Part shown: positions 35,143 through 47,861 of the stretch, in pieces
How positions within the stretch are numbered: the first letter of the stretch is position 1
Layout of the letters: each line of letters opens with the position of its first letter
DNA from: Flammula alnicola
Lineage: Eukaryota > Basidiomycota > Agaricomycetes > Agaricales > Strophariaceae
Assembly: GCA_015499995.1 (NCBI GenBank)
Contig: JADNRV010000280.1
Coordinates: 1-62,896 of the forward strand
DNA length: 62,896 nt
Reading direction: 5' to 3'
The notes under the pieces: model-generated
Told to the model about the DNA's origin: nothing
Seen by the model: the letters and a program-made list of their open reading frames with translations, nothing else
Databases searched by the model: none
Program-made: the position numbers and the translations under genes

Positions 35143-35453
35143 CTATCTGCGTGCGATATATCGCCAGTAAACAGCATTAGGTGGCTGAAGAAGAGGACAT
35201 CAGGATACTGTACACAAAGCAGGAAGACGGGAGCAACTGACCTGAGTTCCAGGAGTCGAGTCATCTAGAGGAGAGAAAGTCTGCTTAGAACGTTTTCGAA
35301 GATGAAGTATCCAAGAGACTCACGATCTCGAATACACTCCCAAATGTCAACGCCGCGGCCTCTGGCATCCCAGATGCCGCACTGACTATAGAGCGCCCAA
35401 TGGACGTTCAGCTCCCATATCCGAGTAGCGTTCCCGACAACTGCGCCCGGCAT
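35143..35453 (-). CDS. 64-aa three-exon small protein, unrecognised
   Basis: A small gene assembled from splice signals: exons 35324-35453, 35242-35264 and 35143-35184. Introns are 59 bp (GTGAGT..CTCTAG) and 57 bp (GTCAGT..TTCAG), and phases close to a 64-residue protein. The start has a good context (CACCCAAAATGCC). The protein begins MPGAVVGNATRIWELNVHWA, has SQCGIWDARGRGVDIWEC in the middle and ends NAVYWRYIARR. It is rich in Trp and Arg, and has no signal peptide, TM or prenylation motif. I do not know a family. The exact fit of three exons, including a 23-nt middle exon, makes chance less likely, but it remains a prediction in a gene-poor stretch. Confidence 0.5.
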
Positions 35454-38400
35454 TTTGGGTGGTGCAGGGGGAGATGTGTAGTAAGAAGCCGTTGTGGAAG
35501 ATGGGTGTGTGGTGCAAGTTTAAGAGGGTTTTTCAGGATATCTGACGACGCAGAGTACTTTGAAGGCAAGAGACGACGGTGGGTTGGTGTTGAGCAGACC
35601 TAGGAAGGGTTTACTTGGGGGGTTTTATACGTTCTGACATAGCTCGGTGAATCAACCTCGAAATCGAGATCCATCTCGTTCGCGATCTCTAACAAGGCTG
35701 GCTCGATTGGTTGACAGGCGAACTCGAGCCAGCTCGGCTTTTCCGTCACAGCATACCTTCCATATCTGATTGATTTTATCGATTGAATGGCCACGCTCTC
35801 TGACGAGGCTTGGAGTCTTCTCATCATGAATATTGAACGGTACTCCTCCTCTGACAATCAATCCTTGCTCTCACAAATGATGCATACCCAATTCGTGCAA
35901 GTCGTTAGTGCGCTACGTAGGATTTACCACACGCAAACGATAAGGAGTTATCAGATATCCAGATTATTCCAGACTTGAAGTTCCAGATTTTATTCCTGCT
36001 TCATGTGTGTGGTCTGTCGAATATCATGGTCCAGTTCAACGCAAACCAGAACTTTGCAAGGTACACCAATAATGATCTTCCAAAAAATCCAATGTTCGAT
36101 GCCGAACAGGAACGAGGCTGCATGCCGCGGCCTCAACAAGGAACCCTTTCCTGGTAGGCTTTTTCCACAAAGTTCCGAAGCCTTTTTTTTTCAAGTTACC
36201 CAATGGCGGATTGCGGGTGTATCGCAACAAATTGTTGCTGACGAAATGATGGATGAAACCGGCAGGACCTTTCCCGACTGGCAAGGGTTACCGAAACGAT
36301 TCAGAAAGTGTACGTCCCCAGATTAGATTCAAAGCGTGACTTGTCTAACTACCTCTACACAGAGTAGTACTCTCTCGTCACATCGTATTGGCATTGCTCA
36401 TGTCCAAGCACTTCACAGTGCACAGGGAGGCCAACGCACACCCGACACAACAATCCGTGAGCATTCCTACTTTTATGCATTCACAGATTATCATCCTTCT
36501 GATTACTTATCTTCGTCAGCCTGAGCTCATGACCAAGTGTGTTTGTACAGCCTCGTCGACCACGCCGTGATCTCGCGAAATCAGAATCCCCACTTTGTCT
36601 CCCCCCCCCCCTTCCCAATCCAAGGGTAATCCAAGTACACCCGGATGACACGATAACACCTATGTCAGATGAAGGACCTGGGAGGATCTGCCCACAATTT
36701 CCGATGAATGAATAATCTGATTACATGTCTGGTCCCGCTGCGTCCCCGATCTTGCGCACTGCGAGGGTTGTTTTGCTGCTATACTGTTCTACTTTGCGGC
36801 GATTAATCACTGGATACGATAACTTAGGGCCTCTTTACCTCCGCCGTCGATCCCAGAAGCCCACAACGCCCTCCCTTGCTTTGCGCAGCTGCCTAATTCT
36901 GTACCTCACTGGAATTTCAATCCGTCCAATACCTGCCCGCCCGTGCCCGGCGCAAGGATGAGTGCATCCCACTGTTATCAGTTGACTCTTTTAAAGTTTC
37001 CAGTGTGTCCAGGTGTCCAGACATGTGGGCGCACGCTCCTACTTCGTTCTACCAAAACAGCGACCGCTAGAACCTTGGCACCTTGGAATTCTCCAATTGC
37101 CAGTGTCAATGCGCCGGCGCCGATGTTCGCGGTTCTGGGCTCATATTTACGAAAGCTGGGCAGCCTCCGATGCATAATAATCAGTTCGACGCACTATTTC
37201 ATCAAATGCACAGTGCGCAGTCTGAGATTCTATTATCAATGTGCAGGTCAGATGAATACGAGTGGTACGACTTCGGTACCGGCCCCCAGCGGCCAGGGCT
37301 ACCTGTTATCCCCTTAAGCATTCCCGATGAGCCGCCCGCAGTCATTGCTTACGACGGGAAGGTTAATCTGACGGTCTCACTCGTGGCTGTCTGGACCTGG
37401 AACTGTCTTCACTCAGAACCCGTCGTCCTCCCCTTTTTCTGCCGCGGTTACACGCCGAAACCCGTTACTTGACAGGGAACACTCTCCTGCTTGAGCTGGT
37501 TTTCTTCCTTCAAACCGCATGGTGTTTTCTGGGTACGCTGGCAATCAAAACTTTGCGGCCTGATCGCAATATAATTATATACCGAATATCTGAGTCAACT
37601 GGGTGGCTTGTATAAGTTCCCGTTTCGATGGCCGGTCGACTCGCGTCGTCGGACTCGAGGCGTCTCAAGGTACGTACGTACTTGCTTCCTTATTTGGTGT
37701 GTGCATAGTAAGTATTTTTGGGACCTCGTCGATCAGCGCTCAGCTCTAGAGTCTGTCGTGTGCTTGCATGTTTTGACTGTCCTGGTCCATCGGCAGCCTG
37801 CCTTCGGTTCTTATCGTTATTCAGGTCTTCAGTTGGGCATTTGGTTATTTATAAAAGCGAGCTCTAGACCGCACCCGCTACGCTGCTGCTCACTTTCGAG
37901 TTTCCTGGTGCCCTTTTGTTGTCAACTTTCTGCAAGCGGATTGCTGTCAACCTTGATTCGCGAGCGGCGAGCCCTGTAGGTAGAGGAAGGATCCCATGGA
38001 CATGTGCGTTTGAGAGCTTCGGATTCCGAGGAAATTTTGTGGGCTAAGGGCTAAGGGAGTTTATGGCTTGGGTTCAAAGATGAAGCTTGGGGTGGAACTG
38101 AAGATGAAGGATTGTGAGAGTCCGTTCAGCGTGCGTTGAGATCCTGTCGGTCGGGACGATACTTACAAGTACGTACATTGTACTATACTACAAGTGGAAG
38201 AGAACAACTTCTCTCTTTCTTTTTTGTTTTGAGAAGGTGATTATGATCACGGATGGACTGTGTCTTGATATTATTATCACTGAACTATTTGTTGTCACTG
38301 CGATGGCTCGGAGTCGTGGCTTGCGACCCACAACTCCTTACGAACACTTGTAACTTTCCGCATCTGTATTGTTCGTACTGTACGTGGACGTCTTTATATT

Positions 38401-41400
38401 TATATATTGGCTCCTCGTTCAATATACTTAATTATATCGTCCATCCCGGCCTTTCATAACCGTTGCTAGGTGTTCCGAGGTCCAACTTCAAGGAGGTGAA
38501 GGCTGTAACACCGAGTATTATGCGCAGCTTGAGAGTAAACTTAGAATATGGCACCAGGAGGGAGTTTCGGAACGGTCGGCATCCCTGCGGCGCCCTATTA
38601 TGCCGCTGCCTACCCGTACACTTCCCAAACGCTTCCGATAAATAAGATATGATGTAAAATAATTCTGAATTCGAATGAGCCAACTAGTGACGCATCTTCC
38701 AATCACGACATGCGCCCCTCAGCCTTCTTTTCTTTGATAAAGATTCGCGGGAGGGAACGAGTTGGAGGCACGGCAGCTTAGAGCTCGCTTGACAGGGATT
38801 TAACGGAATCAATGTAGAGGACGGGGTCCGGGCCTGGGTCTCTTCCGACAGGTCGAAAGCCCAGACTATGCATATGATAGGTTCTCGAGTGCCATGGAAA
38901 TGTGTGCCGATATTTCGCGGAGTTCAATTTACATTGTGAACCGATTCTCTTGGTGACTCGTGAGCGATCTGTGTTGTCGAGCGAGTTGTTTCCTTTAATT
39001 CGCATTGATTACTCTGCATGATGTCGTGTTGTCGCCGGTCTACGCCTCGCCACGCCAAGGGCGAGGCACATCCGAGTCAGGGCCCTGCCAATTACCGCAC
39101 GGTATTTTTCAGCGGTGTATGCTGGGCCCAGAGACTGCATACATTAACCTCGACCAAGCTTTGTTCTGCTGGTTTATATTGTGTGAGACGAAGAGCTAAG
39201 AATCTATGCCAGGGCCGAAATTAGGCAATCAAGGTGGGATTCAAATATTCAAAGTCACAGATAGGCGCCACCAAACTGTCCCCATCCGAGTCGACAAGCT
39301 TGACGCCCCAGCGGCAATGCTTAGAGTACGACGCCCTTTGATTGGCTATCGGAGTCTCCTTCGCACGAAATGTAAGCACAGGGCCACAGGCCAATCAAGA
39401 TGTAGATATATAGGCGCCGAACATGGCATAGTGCTTACTAATAGTAATACTCAAACCAGGTGACAGCCTAGGCCGACATTGCCCACAGCAAGAAATCAAA
39501 CTGAATGTTGCGGGTCCCCTTGAGATTCTGAACATCGATTTCAACTGGAGGTCCAGACAACATCCATCCAGTTCAAGTCTTAAGATATGTGTCAATGTGT
39601 CTGATATACAACTGCACGACTTGACAGTCTGGATCCCTTGCGTACATACCGGTCGCCGTTGAAGCGCATGCTTGCATTCGAAAGGACTAGGAAAATACGT
39701 ATCAGCATGGCCGATGCCTGTACTGTTGCGAATTGTATAGTGGCAACGCCTCCCGCCAACGGTTTGGGTTGGGCAACGGGGCGCGTTACGCCTTACAGGT
39801 TCCCGGATAGGCAACGAGGCGCTTGCTCGCTTATGGGGGATCTGCAGTAGTCTAGATGTTGCATAAGTAGTTTGTAAATTGAATTAACCTTTAGATTTAT
39901 TTCGAAGGTCTCTAAAATACAAGTCTTTACAATTCACATCTAATATTCGACTATTTGCACTTGGGAGAAGGGGTACCAACAGATCCCAGTGACTCAACTT
40001 GAATTTGAACTTTCATCCCATCCAGCACATCATGCCGCCGACAAAAGGCGTACCTGCAAAATTAAACATGCCATTAACCACCCTTCAACCCTTCGAAAGC
40101 ATCTCCCGTGTTCTCTGCCTCTAGACCCATCCGAGAGCAACTACGATTTCGGCCTTGATGAGCAAGATGTCAAGGAAGAAGGGCTGACCCTTGCATGCCA
40201 GCTGGAAAGACCTTTTAAATAGCTAGATAAACGTCTTCTCGCCCTGAAAAATCTCAAAAATTGCCTTTATTTTTTTGCTCCAGACCTAGCAACCGAGGCT
40301 GCTTTACCTAAATATTTAAGTCAACGATTTTGGCGGTGCATTACGCGTTACATTGCCACAATACAATTCGCAACAGTGCCGGCGTATACATTGATACATA
40401 TTTAATATGTAGTGTGGATTACTGATGAACTGGGCCGGCGGGCACAATCGATGCACTTGACGGCGACCTCGAGCTCAAGGTCTTCGCGAAGTAATACTGT
40501 GCAGAAGGATCAGGTTTGTAGTTGTGATTCTATGGAACAGTGCATGATACTTACCAAGATCCAGGAAATTGGTGAAGACGGGATGCTTTAGCATTTCCCT
40601 TTCATGGACGTCGCCGTTGTTCCTCCACCTACTATATGTGGCTCAAACGAGAATGCTCCGGAGCCATGAGTCGACGGTATTGGTGATCCCATGCGGACTC
40701 TGTTGCACCTACAAGTCGTGAGTCATATATGGAGACCACGAGGTCGTGCTAGCTACGTCGGAGGACAAGTATCTCCGTCTATCTCCAGACGTTGTCGGCG
40801 CCTCAAGGATCATGGGCAGGCATGTTGCCGATAGTGACACCGATCCGCGAACAGCCGCATCAGGCCTTGTCGAGAGCGGCAAAGAGCAAAACAGACTGTT
40901 GATACAAGCGTGTACTCAGAGTGCCTGCCTAATATTAAGCGCGCATCGCTACCGGCTCGCAGAAAATTCAGGTCAGTGGGGAAATATTGCCTCCAATCAC
41001 CCAAACCCAGTCATTCTGCACAAAAAATAGGATGGGAATTGAACAGAGGACGTTGAATTGGCACCGAATGCCACGAAGGATGAATAGAAATTAGAGCAGA
41101 AGGTGAACGGCACAACGTGACGCGTTAAGTTTAGAGCCGGGCCTGAACAAAGATAGATAAGCCTTCCCAGTCACACCTTGGGATAAATGAGCGAATCGCG
41201 CTTAGGGTACGCACGGATATGAACGCATCTGCAGCGACTGATAAAATGACTAGATCCGCACCTAGTATAGCCAGTCAGCAAACCGATGTTACACCGTGGA
41301 AAGGAAATGCTTCACCTTGGATGCAGGAATGAAGGGTAAACATGCTTCGTCGGCAGCGCAATCAATAATAAAGGGTGGAACATCGCGCGGAGTTGCAATT

Positions 41401-43011
41401 ATAAATTGCAGTTGGCTCTATTGAGCCACTGATCATTGGCTAACCTTGGAAGAACATGGTATCTTGAACGTAACTCTTCAGCCCAAGATACGCCCATGTA
41501 TGGGCGGTGCAGATCGCGTCTGGTTCGCCAGTGTGAGCCTGAAGCATATTCACACTTCTTCGTGATAATACGGAGAGTCACAGACTCGCCTGGGAGAACT
41601 TCCTCGGTGTTCACAGTCGTCGGAGATGAGGTCGGTTAGCGTGCCATCGAATGTAAATTTCTCATCCAAATTATCAATAGCACCATTTCCCGGAAATAAG
41701 GAAGCCACGTGTGTAACGTTCCACCTGGATTGCGTCGGATTGTGAATAACCATGGTGCGGTGATAATCTTTGGACGCCCAGGAAGAGTTCGCTACGGTTT
41801 ATTCGACTGAAGCACGAAAATGAAATGCCCTGGAAGGCAGGCTCGTTTTATGTGATACCCAGGAAGTAGAAAGACCGCGTTAACCAGCGCTGTAATAGTC
41901 CTCGGAGTGTACTGTGTTTACTGTGGTTCTGCGATATGTTTGAGGGAGGCCGAGACCAACGGGGGCAGTGCGTTGGTGAAGCTTGGCTATCGTTCCATGT
42001 AAACGTTTGAGAAGTGACCTTCTGCGGCGGCGCGCTTTGATGCGGGATGCGGGTAACGGCTGTAGCCTGTAAGCATCGACTTCCTTGTACATCCATCAAC
42101 ACGCGTCTGAGACGACAATGCGGCCAAAACGTCAAGCGAGGAGACGCCCTGTGAGTTCTGCGTCTCGTGTAATAGTATACACACGTATCCAGGTAGAAAA
42201 CGAGGAACTTTGAATGCTTCTGTAGTTCACTCCAGAAAGTAGGGGCGGAGATGAACGGTTTGTGGGTGGTTCGTTTTGTGACTGGTGCTTAAAGTAGACA
42301 ATGGCACAGTACACGTCTGCCCAAAGAATAATTTTGTCAGAGTGTAACAGGGATTCACGCTCTCTGTCTCCAATGGAACGGCTCCCTCCGATGCGCGCCA
42401 ATTGGTCATTGTGACGAAAAGAGCCTTCCAAGGGGTGAGGGATCACGGACCAAGCCTAATAACTGACGTTAAAGGTGGCCATCTGTTTCGATCGTGCATC
42501 CACAGCCAAACTCTCCGGTATTGTAGGACTTCAAGGTGAGCATTGAAGAGTATTGCAGGTATACAGAGTACGAAGCTCTGAGATTCTGCGTTGTCAGTGC
42601 ATAGTTGGCGCCATAGTAAGGATCAAAATTAATGATTGCGCATTGCACCGTACAGCGCATTTTGGAGACAGATTAAAAAAATTGTCACCTATTACCGTAG
42701 TCAGCGCTTCTTCGGGAAGACTTTAGTCTGATACGAGGTTTTCGGGGATCAGAAGAGAATAAGGGGCCCACCCAATGCGCATCGACGGCCAATGGTCACT
42801 GATAGACAAAGTGGCTCCAGCGCGGAACCAAAGCTGTATGTCGGATTAGACTTAGTCGACTAGTCGGTCAAGGTAGTCCAATAACTTACAGTCCTATTCA
42901 ACAAATGGGAAAAGATCCATGCTACAAGTTTTGTTCAAGTTGGGTGCCGGCAGCCGCAGGTTCGCGCGAAGTTGAAGCGTTTGTCACGTGGCCCAGAAAT
43001 TCTCTCGATGC
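35454..43011. other. 7.5 kb gene-poor region with coding-like fragments
   Basis: No full gene could be supported. Fragments with protein-like composition: plus strand 37083-37472 (EWYDFGTGPQRPGLPVIPLS), minus strand 41550-41753 (WNVTHVASLFPGNGAIDNLD then KFTFDGTLTDLISDDC) and minus strand 40600-40660 (SFEPHIVGGGTTATSMKGK). None joins to neighbours with good splice sites over a meaningful length. The region may contain relics of secreted or metabolic genes, but no function can be assigned. Confidence 0.35.
36601..36611 (+). repeat. C11 homopolymer
   Basis: Eleven uninterrupted C on the plus strand, in a non-coding context, and a likely place for sequencing slippage. Confidence 0.9.
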
Positions 43012-43617
43012 TGAACTTGATTATTTCTCTCATAACTTGTTCCTCCGCCTTCAGCTGGTCCGAAAGCTCGTGTGTTGTTTCATATCTGTATAGGGCTCTT
43101 GCCAAGGTATACTTTTGGGAAACGCTTGTGGATTCCAGTCCATCTCCGGCATAAGGTCCTCGGATTTAGAGAAGCTCCTGTGGTGTTTCCGACCCATATC
43201 AATGGCTGGAACGAAGTTTACAATATCACAAAGGATGGCAAGGACTTTTCTCTCTGCTGCGTACTTGACCTAATACCTGAACTTGTATCCGATAATTCGT
43301 TTCATTGGATTTAGGGCCTAGGTTTTACTACAGTCCTCCTCGTGGCCGGGGTGACTTTCTATGTCGCAAAACAAAACATCGCTGAGCGGCGTAAGGCAGA
43401 ATTGGGCCAATACCGAGCTTGTATGTCTTCATTTCTTTCTAATTCATTTTCGCAGACGACGTGTTTGCTTCACTTCCTACTCGGTGTTTCATTACATGTA
43501 CTCATATTTTTATCACCAAGCCGTCTGATAGAAGTTAATAACCATTCATTGACATCCTGTTCAGCTCGCTCCCTGGCCAATCACCATACCGGCCCCAAAT
43601 CTCAGCCACCTGCCTAG
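43012..43617 (+). CDS. small single-TM protein, 5' end unresolved
   Basis: The last two exons are clear: 43315-43420 encodes GLGFTTVLLVAGVTFYVAKQ and NIAERRKAELGQYRA, and 43565-43617 encodes SRSLANHHTGPKSQPPA before TAG. The hydrophobic start followed by a basic ERRKAEL helix suggests a small single-pass mitochondrial or ER membrane protein. The first exon is uncertain. The best phase-0 partner is a frame ending SYLYRALAK with a GTATAC donor at 43107, which would need a 208-bp intron; ATG 43012 is the nearest start in that frame. A missing short upstream exon is also possible. I am sure of the 3' half only. Confidence 0.45.
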
Positions 43618-44192
43618 GCATCATTACGCAGATTTTGCGCTTCATTGGTTTGGACTTTGGGCTTTGTGGAACCCCTTCCTCATGGCCGCAGCGATATTCT
43701 TCGTGGTCGAGAAATCGGATATTTCTCCATGGCTATCGTGCAGAAATGGATGACTGATGAGCTGGTATGCATGACATTCCTTCTGTTTTGTTTTCGTTCA
43801 CTTGTGCTGATTTCTTTTCAAGTCCGACTCGTTCTTAGTTTTCCACCTACATCACGTTTAGTCTGGCTTTTGCTTCCCGAAACTTCCGATAGAAGATTCG
43901 TTACTCTGTGCTTCCTTCGTTCCTCTTCACAAGGGCACCTCTCACCCAAACCAGTCGTCTGAATATATTTATTTTATTCATGCAGAGAATATCTAGATTT
44001 CAGAGGTTTCAGTGATCGAATTCTGGGAGAAACCCAATCAGGCAAGCATCGTTCAGGGAATGTTGAGGCGTCATCCGCGTCTGGATCAGAATCAGACAGT
44101 TAAACCCAACTCGAATTCAGAACAAGCCCCCAACACCTTCCATTCTACCGTCACAATCTTCATACCAAACAGTACTATCCTCATACCTCACA
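43618..44192. other. intergenic region
   Basis: No gene supported. Short plus-strand open frames here lack motifs. The right end should carry the promoter of the 160-aa membrane protein. Confidence 0.4.
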
Positions 44193-44797
44193 ATGGCATC
44201 CATGTCAAGGAGCGGTGCACCCCCTGGATTACCCTCGGGCTTCGGACGGGTGCGTCTCATTCCATTACCATCTCTTTCGCACAACGAAGAGAAGATCGCT
44301 AATGCCGCCTAGACCTTCCTTATCGGCGGAACAGTTGTCGCCTTGGGGCTAGGCGGATTTTACATGGCCATGCTTCGCAGCAAACAGAAACAACAAGAGG
44401 CTGGCCTGAATCCCTATTGTACGTCTCTTCCCATGAATCCGTTGTTCCTCGCCTGACTCCATCTGTTCTGTCCTTAGATGAGCGGGTCATGGGCTATGTC
44501 AACCAGAAGCCAGTCCGAGACGAAATCCTTCGACCCCTCCCCTCCCATTACAGTGATATTCCTCCCCATTTCCCAACAAAGGAGCATCATAGCGGTCACG
44601 TTACCGTTGCGGACTACAAAAACAGTCCTCAATACGCCGAACAAGGAGAAACGATTCGTCATATGGTACCGCCCCCACAGAGGGCTGGACCTGACGGGAC
44701 CAGGCCGTACACCAAATCGCCCGACTACGTCAGCAACTATGGCAAGACAATCAGGCCTGGCCATGCTGGCAAGGAAGCTGAAGCCTCCCGTTACTGA
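44193..44797 (+). CDS. 160-aa single-pass membrane protein, uncharacterised
   Basis: A three-exon gene: 44193-44249, 44313-44418 and 44478-44797, with phases closing and 160 residues. A short Ser/Gly/Pro N terminus (MASMSRSGAPPGLPSGFGR) precedes one TM (TFLIGGTVVALGLGGFYMAM), then a basic RSKQKQQ stop-transfer and a long hydrophilic tail rich in Pro, His and Tyr (NQKPVRDEILRPLPSHYSDI; YVSNYGKTIRPGHAG). The topology is likely N-in-matrix or N-lumenal with a soluble tail; this is inferred. No catalytic motif is visible and I do not recognise a family. It lies 575 bp downstream of another small membrane-protein gene. Confidence 0.75.
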
Positions 44798-45252
44798 TCA
44801 ACCATGAGTACCTCATGCAAAGGGGTAGGCCCTCTGCGGTCTACGTTCTTCGTTTTATCCCATCTGTTTTAAGATAAATTGCATCAATCTTCCTCTATGT
44901 ACAGTAAAAAATACAAAAGTCCAAGTTAGTCTATATGTACAATACCATGATTTACAGTGTTATGTCCTTGCAAGTCTTCGTTCTGAGTATTCGTATGGTA
45001 CAATGGGACCAATTCCAGCCAACAATTGCCGACACCCTGGTTCCAATATGGTGTATGAGATCGAGATGTTAAGACTCCTCGATCTGACGCGCGCAAATCA
45101 TGAATATATTTCAATCGACTGATGAATGAGGGATACCTACATATGCGTCGCCATCTGGAGTAGGCGGCAATTGCTTTTCTGTAGGCGAGCTTGGGAGTCT
45201 AGACAATTTTTTTGCTAAGAGATGAAATCAGTCATGTCATCTAGCTGTGCCC
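44798..45252. other. convergent 3' intergenic region
   Basis: AT-rich stretch between the 160-aa membrane-protein gene and the convergent 7-TM gene, presumably both 3' UTRs. No repeat or gene seen. Confidence 0.4.
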
Positions 45253-46630
45253 CTAACGCGCATTCCACGCACAAAAGGTTAATAGTTTAATTTCGGCACT
45301 GATGGACATTTTCCGTATCTTCGTGTTGTCAGGCAAGTCATACGGCGACGACGTCCGTTTGCTAACGAGCAAATTCACAAGGAGGGTATTGACATACACT
45401 CGACCCATAGTAAGACCGAAGATGTAAAATACTATTGGTGATATCGAAAGTCAATTCTTTGAGAATCTATCTTTGAAATTCTATTAAATCACTGACCGTC
45501 GGGCCTGAGCCAGAATAAAATTAGAAGCACAAAGCTCATGACGCCGCCGATGCCTCCAGACGAAATAGAGTTGATAATGGTGTCGAGGTATGACCTATAT
45601 TATTGTAAGTCAGGTTGAAGGCCACAGCATTTCCAAGTAAATGAAACGGTGCAGAGGCGTTTAAATAAATACTGTACCTTTGTTTCGCAATCTGCTTTGG
45701 AGTGATTTTATACAGCTGCCATGTGAGGGCCAAAGGAATCAAGACGTCTACAGTCGCCGCGATACAGGCAGAAATTCTGGTAAGGTCATTCATTCATTAA
45801 GAGTCTGATATGAAGTCCATGTCTGACTCACGCTGCTGCTTTATTGCCGTAACGCCTTGAAATTGTGTCGAACCCAAGTCCGACCGTTCCATGGAAAACG
45901 GCAACATGGAGCCCCGAATAGATATTGAGGATGGCCTAAACAACCGCACGAATCAGTCATTCATGCCAGGTTCTCGAGGGCCAGGAGACTTGCATGAGCT
46001 ACCACTAAGGCAAAAAGTACCATAGTGATTATGATAGGTTGGGCCCTGATAAAGAGGATTGTGAGCAAGTTTACTAGGAATGAATGCGCAAAAAAAAACT
46101 TACAATCTTCGACATCTGTTGATTAGGAATAGTTCTTCGATTACAGATACAATTGTGATCGTAAGAGTGGACAAAATAACGGTCCATCTCCATTCGTTGA
46201 TGGAATAACCTGAGCAAAACCAGTCAGTTAAGGAAGGATGATGATGTACATTGCTTTACTTCGCCTTACTTTGAGCACCATTTATTAGCAGCTATCCAAA
46301 AAAGAGAAGTACCAATAAGCATCCCGAGAGGATAGATATACAGTTTGGCTTCGAAGAGGACGTACTTGCCAAGTAGACGCAAAAACGGTGATCATGCATA
46401 TGGTATCCGCGAGCAGCGTACCATACAGAAGGACCTTCAGCGAACGTTCGGTTGTAAAATGAGAGAGATAGTAGATGGCGAGAGTGATTTCCAGCATATA
46501 AAGAAGCGCGTTGAGCCAAGATATGGATAGATGGATGCTGAGATGGATGACATAGGTTAAGTCAGTCGTTCTGAATTGAAACATAAAAGTATACGCACGT
46601 TGCAAACTCTGAGGAACCCGGCGAGGACAT
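45253..46630 (-). CDS. seven-TM protein of DUF6534-like type
   Basis: Assembled from at least eight exons, start ATG 46628-46630 (MSSPGSSEFATIHLSISWLN) and stop TAG at 45253-45255, about 284 residues. Seven hydrophobic segments are seen: LNALLYMLEITLAIYYL, LLYGTLLADTICMITVF, WTVILSTLTITIVSVIEELF, IIITMVLFALVAILNIYSGL, ISACIAATVDVLIPLALTWQ, GGIGGVMSFVLLILFWL and YIFGLTMGRVYVNTLLVNLL. The C terminus is cytosolic and polar. The layout, with an Asp in TM2 and a conserved run before the last helix, fits the DUF6534-type proteins abundant in Agaricomycetes; assignment by memory. A 22-nt micro-exon (46270-46291, LLINGAQ) is needed to keep frame between STWQ and SYSINEWRW. No ligand or function known. 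Confidence 0.75.
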
Positions 46631-47861
46631 CGTCGCCTCTGATACTCGAACGAAGATGGTAGTAGTGTTTGCAGAAGTCAAGAAAGAAGGACTTAGTTGG
46701 CGTTAGGCGTCAAATGCGAAGAACGAACACGAAATAATAAACCACGAAGTCGGAAGAAGAGCAGAGAAGGGTATCCCAAGTTGCTAGACAGATTATAACA
46801 TGAGAGCATGCCGTATCCTCGGTTAAACAGGAGAGGCGGTTGGCATATAGATATGGCCTAGTAGGTTCCCACAAAAGCTTCAGGAAGGAAAACCTCTAGC
46901 CGCCCCTTCCGAAGCCGTGCGCCGTCTACGCAATTGGGTTAAATTTAAATTGAGACTTCTCGTTAGGTGAGATGGTTGGTAGGCATCGGTGGCTTTGAAG
47001 GAGTCGAAGTTTCCTATCCCGCCTTAGCTATTCCACAAAGAACGTGGCGGGCGCAATTTCCTGAATCAGGCTGAATGTTGAATACGACGTCATATCTTAC
47101 TGAGAAGACTTCATAAATACATCGGCGTCTGCGTTAAACGATTTGCATGAGCATCAGCCTATTCGTTTTTGCAATAAGAAGTGGATGCACACATATTCCT
47201 GGCCACTTCCGAGCGGTCTGAGAAAAGAATCTCTCTGAGTTTTGCCCTTGATTGTGAGAGCATATTGCTAAGAAAGGCAGGTCAGTTGACACGTTGTTGC
47301 TACGTCGGCACAGGGTCGGCACTTACTCAGGCTCACAGATCCAACTACGTATGCAGCCGACTTCAACTTGTATCCTTGTCAACGTTGGAGGTCTCGAGAA
47401 AGAAACTTGAAAGCTCCATAATTCAGGCATAACAAGCCAGTAAACAAGTCTTCTGCGACCATCAACTGCTACTTACTATGGTACGATTTGGCATTTTATC
47501 GGTTTGACTGCCGAACTGAGTCGTAAATGTGGGCATTTGCTGCGCACCTTTCGGACCCTTCGTCAATGGTCGGCCTCGGTATGGTGGATTCCTATTCGAG
47601 AAATAACCCTGGAATCGTTGTCAGCGAATATCATGCCCCGGTTTCCGAGAGTCGTGTGCATTCGGGTTGGCCATGCAGGCTTTCGCGATAGTCTGCAGTT
47701 GGCACCGTTACAATGACACCGGTATGACCTATCGCGGTGGTAGAGACCTGATGAATTTAAAGCTGATATTCATATAAATATGTCCGGAGTAGAGAATGTT
47801 GTCCATGATAATTGGTTAGAGGCTAGTTGCAACTGGCAAACGCAGCTAACTCCTTGGAGAA
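46631..47861. other. intergenic region, no gene supported
   Basis: 1.2 kb between two minus-strand genes. It holds the promoter of the 7-TM gene at its left side. Small open frames (47134-47322, 47181-47432, 47504-47716) show no motifs. Confidence 0.4.

Noticed and set aside
39395..39814. 139-codon minus-strand open frame
   Set aside because: No domain, no splice partner, an overlapping frame on the other strand; codon composition looks random.
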